This document shows positions 60,187 through 64,000 of a stretch of DNA of 64,000 nt, piece by piece. The position numbers were made by a program, and so were the translations under genes. Every line of letters starts with the position of its first letter. Positions within the stretch are counted from its first letter, which is position 1. The notes under the pieces were generated by a model that was not told the origin of the DNA, searched no databases, and worked only from the letters and a program-made list of their open reading frames with translations. This DNA comes from Gracilariopsis chorda (Eukaryota > Rhodophyta > Florideophyceae > Gracilariales > Gracilariaceae), in assembly GCA_003194525.1 (NCBI GenBank), contig NBIV01000007.1, positions 434,001-498,000 of the forward strand, in the 5' to 3' direction.

Positions 60187-61469
60187 AGGTTATGGCCCGT
60201 GCTTCCGCTGTTGTGAGATGAATCGCTCAACTTGTTTTTACTTCGCTGTTATGTTTTGCACTGCTTTGCACTATCTAGTTCGTAACGCATGTCTTTCCAG
60301 TATTTGCCTTTATCCAACGGTTGTACTAAATGTCAGTCACTAACAAACCCGTGGTTGTTTTCGGCGCTTACGTTGATAATGATGTTTCGGATTTGTTAAT
60401 AAGTGCTTCATTTGAGGTAAGGTGAGGTAAGCTAACGGGCGTGCTTGTGAAAACGTTCAACTCGTGATGGCTTTCTGTTAGATACCATGTTTGCGTTTGG
60501 CTAGACGAATGCAGTCGCGTTTCTTAACACACAGTGGACTTCATATAGCCGTTCAGTATGAGGCCTGCTGTGCATCAGTTGGTCAGTCTTTTGGGACTCG
60601 GCACCGCCTCGTATCCTTTCCCGTTTGGTAGTTTTATAGTCTTAGTGGCGTTGAGGGTATGCGTGTATAGTTTGCTTTTCGTACGGACTGGGAAGAATGG
60701 CTCTGTGGTGGAAGGGCTTCGTGTATTTCGTAGTAGAAAGTTGTACGTGGCTTGTTGTATAAAGGAATGCATTCAAGATCATGGACATGTAGACAAATTG
60801 AAGGTATGTCGAGAGGATGTGCTGAGCATGTTTTGAAGGTGGTTCAGTTCCTGATTCAGGAATCTTGACCCCGCATGCTTCGCGGATGTACTCCGCCACT
60901 TTCTGACCGTCTTGCCCCAGAAGATGCAGTAAATGGAGGTGCTAATTGCTCACGAAGCAGCGACAAAGAGAGCGGTTTGCAATGCCCTGTGGACAGTACC
61001 TTGGTACAGTATCTACAGGAACATGGTGAACAGAACAGTGTAACATGTCAACACACGTGAGTCAACAACTTGGCAATTCGTCAACACCTGAAGCAACATC
61101 TTGAGCACAGCTACGTATCAATACGCGGCGACGTGTACCATCGGCAGTTATGGCTCACCTCACGTAGCTCTGGACGCGGGATCGGACTCCGATTATTGGA
61201 GGCATCATCACAGTTCATCTCGCCAAGCGAGAGTAGGGTTGGGAGAGTATCCGTGTAGCCTTTAAGCCTTACGGGTACAGATTTCCAATTCCAGAGCACC
61301 ACCGCCATCGCCCAACACATTTTTGTGCTCAAGAGTACCATTGGTATCCACCGTATCATTCCCTTAGCTTCAACTGCCACACTCTCTTGTCATTCCGCTC
61401 CCCAAGTGGTCTTCTCAGCACCCCCCGTTGCCAAACCATAATGTAATACTCCGTCCTTCATCCGAAACA
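60187..61469. other. Gene-free interval
   Basis: No convincing gene in 1.28 kb between THOC2 and the ligase gene. A 92-codon frame (60558-60836) has one hydrophobic stretch but poor composition otherwise. TTCCTGATTCAGGAA near 60855 is a 15-base palindrome. The final 80 bp are the probable leader of the ligase gene. Confidence 0.4.
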
Positions 61470-62958
61470 ATGTATCGGTCGCTGTCCATTCTCCACAAAT
61501 CCGATGGCACCACAATACCTCTTCAACACGCCGTTTCGCATTTCAACACATGTCTAGCTCCCCACCTTCACATTGCACGCATTAACAACCGCCGTCTTCG
61601 TGTCGCTCTATTCCGTCTGCCACCAGAAACCGCATTGGCTTCTACTTTTGCTCTTCACACTCTTTCATGCACTCCCGTCTTTCTAAATGACCGGTGGGGA
61701 CATAATGAGCTTCAACTTTCGCTCCAAACGTTTCCAGTATCGCTACTAATCACAACAGCAGTCGAGCAACGATTGCTCTCCGCCGTACTTGCAGATCTTC
61801 CAGATCCTCCCGCACTACTCATTCTCCAAAACGATGGCACGTTTTCATGTTCTTCTTCACCTCAATCTTTGCAGAACGCTCTCGACCTTCCCATGGAAAC
61901 GTGCGCCGTGTTCTTCACCTCCGGTACATCGGGCACTCCAAAAGCAGTGCCACTAACATTCCGCAATATACAAGTTCAATCCCGTTTTAAGCAACACTCT
62001 CTACGTCTATCTCCGACATCGGTATACCTCCATCTTGCTCCTCTGTGTCATCTCTCGGGCTTCTCCTCAAGTCATGCCGCCGCTTTGTCACACGCGCATC
62101 ACGTTTTCCCACCTTCAGTTTTGCACGCAAGCGAAAAGTCTCAGGCCCAAGCGTTGCTTAACTTCACGCGCCGGACGCGTGTAACGCATCTCGTTGCTGT
62201 ACCAGCCACTTTGCAGCTGCTCTGCGATGCTGCCCAAGATATCGCTCTTCCCGACGTTCGGGTTGTTTTGTACGGTGGTGCTCGAGCTGATGCACCACTT
62301 GTTGCGACACTTTCGCAGTTGTGTCCACACGCCAGTGTTCTCGGCGCATATGGAATGTCCGAAGCTGCCAGCAGTGTGATTATGCAAGAACATCCGGAAC
62401 GAGCGTATATACTTCCGCATTTCGCAGCTCGCATCGTGGATACATCTACTGGACGCACTTGCAAAGCAGGAGAGCGAGGTGAGTTATGGTTGAGCGGGGC
62501 CGCTTTGTTTAGTGGATACGCTTCTTTACCAGCGCGTGCGCGCTTTCAAGAAGGATTTTTTTCGAACGGGCGATGTGATCGTGCAAAATGATGACGGAAG
62601 CGTCATTGTGTTGGGACGTGTAGCAGACACTATTCGTTCCGCAGGGGAAACGGTATGGCCTGTGGAAGTTGAAGACGCTCTGACCGCCCATCCCATCGTG
62701 AAGGAAGCCGTTGTAGTAGGTGTGCCACATCGAGTACTTGGAGAAGCCGTTGTGGCTGCTGTTGTGTTGATGGTTCGGGAGGCAATTACAGGCGTTGTTA
62801 CCACGCTTATGAAAACATGTAGAGAGTCTTTGGCGCACTACAAATGCCCGAAAAGAATCGTTGTGACCGAATATTTGCCCAGAAACGCCAACGGGAAAGT
62901 CAGTCGCGCAGATGTTCGGCGCATGTTCGGAGCGGATAGAAGAGCTGCGCGTATGTGA
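61470..62958 (+). pseudogene. AMP-forming acyl-CoA ligase, MenE/AAE14-like, one frameshift
   Basis: Acyl-CoA ligases activate a carboxylate with ATP and pass it to CoA. The first ATG gives MYRSLSILHKSDGTTIPLQ. Motifs in order: CAVFFTSGTSGTPKAVPLTF (P-loop), VYLHLAPLCHLSGFSS, VVLYGGARAD, GAYGMSEAAS, GELWLSGAALFSGYA, then in a second frame TGDVIVQNDDGSVIVLGR, IRSAGETVWPVEVEDAL, GVPHRVLGEAVVAAV and YLPRNANGKVSR with the catalytic Lys. YLH-APLCH and the roughly 495-residue length point to 2-succinylbenzoate-CoA ligase (plant AAE14, bacterial MenE), a phylloquinone step. The frame switches at a run of seven T (62556-62562); six would read GFFRTGDV. It is either a recent mutation or a sequencing error, since no other break is seen. 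Confidence 0.78.
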
Positions 62959-64000
62959 GGATTGTTTTTCCTGGACGAGCTACCGAACCCTACGCGCTCA
63001 AGTCGTTTTGCTTCTCTACGCCGCTGAGTGTTCAGAAGAGACTTCCACGTTGGTGTATCTGTGAATTAAAGCAGCCCGTTTCAGAAATGGTGAGTGCTTT
63101 ATTCACGAGTATCGACTTTCATTGGGTTTGTAGAGAATTGGATGCAGTTCTAATTCCATCTCACGAATGTTTAGAAAGGACGCGCTTTGGAAAATGGTTT
63201 ATCATCTCCAGTACTCCGAAGGTACCGCTGGTCCTAACTTCGTTAGGTTCTCAAGTATCCTTGGGGCACACTCGGTTCCACCTTGTCTCCCATGCGTGCC
63301 GAGATCCATGGAAAGGTGGTCCTGCTACCTCCTCAAAATCAAGTCCTTGACATCGTGGAACTTAGCTCAAAGAACATCTCATCCGCATTAATCATATCTC
63401 ATCGCATCATGTAACCGTCAGTCCAAGTGCAAGACTTGACCACTTGATATGATGACGAATTGTGTTAACAAACTGCAAGAACGTGACAACCTTGAGAAAT
63501 CCATCCCAAGATGGAACATAAGATTCGTGTCAAATATATCCAAGCTCCTCAAACATATGATCACGTATCAGTACAATACGCCACGACGACTTGCTATTTT
63601 TGATGTGTCTCATTTTTGTAGTACCATCCGCTGCTGCTAAAGTAGATTTTACCTTTTTTGTTCCTTGTGCGCAGTTCTTGATTTCCACAATACCGCAAAA
63701 AACGTTTCCAGTGTTGCCCCTATTGCGTTGCTAGGCTCATACAGATTGTTCTCAACAAATTGGATCTGTACGAGATTCTTGGCTGCTGTTCTCTGTGATT
63801 GATGTGTGCAGCAAACATCTCGTTAGTCCAGAATCGAGAAAGCATCGTGCCTCGTTCCATGAGTTAAATGTGGAATGGGACATTGGAGATAACAATTCCG
63901 GTTTCTTTTCGACTAGGAATCTATAACAATAGTCTGAAACATAGCCATGAGTCTTGTTCGCACCTCACACGTCTCTTGCTCGCATGGCCACTCCACAGAT
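62959..64000. other. Gene-free interval to the window edge
   Basis: I see no credible gene or RNA. Short frames exist (for example 63731-63924, plus, ending FFSTRNL) without recognisable motifs. CTAACTTCGTTAG near 63236 is a small palindrome. The edge may cut into another gene. Confidence 0.35.

Noticed and set aside
60558-60836. A 92-codon frame with a hydrophobic stretch
   Set aside because: Only the hydrophobic run is notable; the opposite strand is also open.

Overview
The window reads as nuclear DNA of a photosynthetic, intron-poor eukaryote, most likely a florideophyte red alga (a Chondrus-like genome is an inference, not a match). The grounds are a siroheme nitrite reductase with a plastid-type leader, mostly single-exon genes, two spliced genes whose only introns are 126 and 130 bp with near-identical GTAAGTT donors, and gene-poor stretches full of DNA transposons and short palindromes.

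1-22 kb is a transposon graveyard. It opens with the decayed 3' end of a Helitron helicase (1-789), followed by a tandem array of units that each carry the Helitron 3'-hairpin module (895-3069). A larger Helitron of the same family runs from about 4232 to 18706 and has been split twice. A 7.1-kb terminal-inverted-repeat element with a Plavaka/CACTA-like transposase lies at 4883-11984. A PIF/Harbinger element with a TTA target duplication lies at 12634-15034. Removing either insertion plus one duplication puts the Helitron frame back in register, so the nesting order is clear. The 7.1-kb element also holds three genes that are not recognisable transposition genes, plus an 86-bp perfect palindrome. 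A second Harbinger element lies at 19134-21736.

22-37 kb is mixed. It has a small possible CAP-like gene (22280), a spliced class-3/fatty aldehyde dehydrogenase (24089-25732), a secreted beta-propeller lactonase-like protein (30804), and a spliced PsuG-PsuK fusion for pseudouridine breakdown (33857-35924). Between them are a Tourist-like MITE (28088-28493), three dispersed repeat families and many perfect hairpins.

37-64 kb is richer in host genes. It has an SPFH/Band-7 membrane protein (37197), a decayed secreted-protein gene (40130-41393), a NAP1-family histone chaperone (42153), a SpoU-type RNA 2'-O-methyltransferase (44020), a divergent Band-7-like domain fused to a long RS-rich tail (46553), ferredoxin-nitrite reductase (51231-52937) divergent from a five-finger zinc-finger gene (53424), THO complex subunit 2 (54835), and an AMP-forming ligase resembling 2-succinylbenzoate-CoA ligase with one homopolymer frameshift (61470).

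Host genes sit singly and no operon-like grouping is seen. The NirA/zinc-finger divergent pair is the only arrangement that suggests joint regulation. All family calls come from reading motifs by eye; no database search was run.
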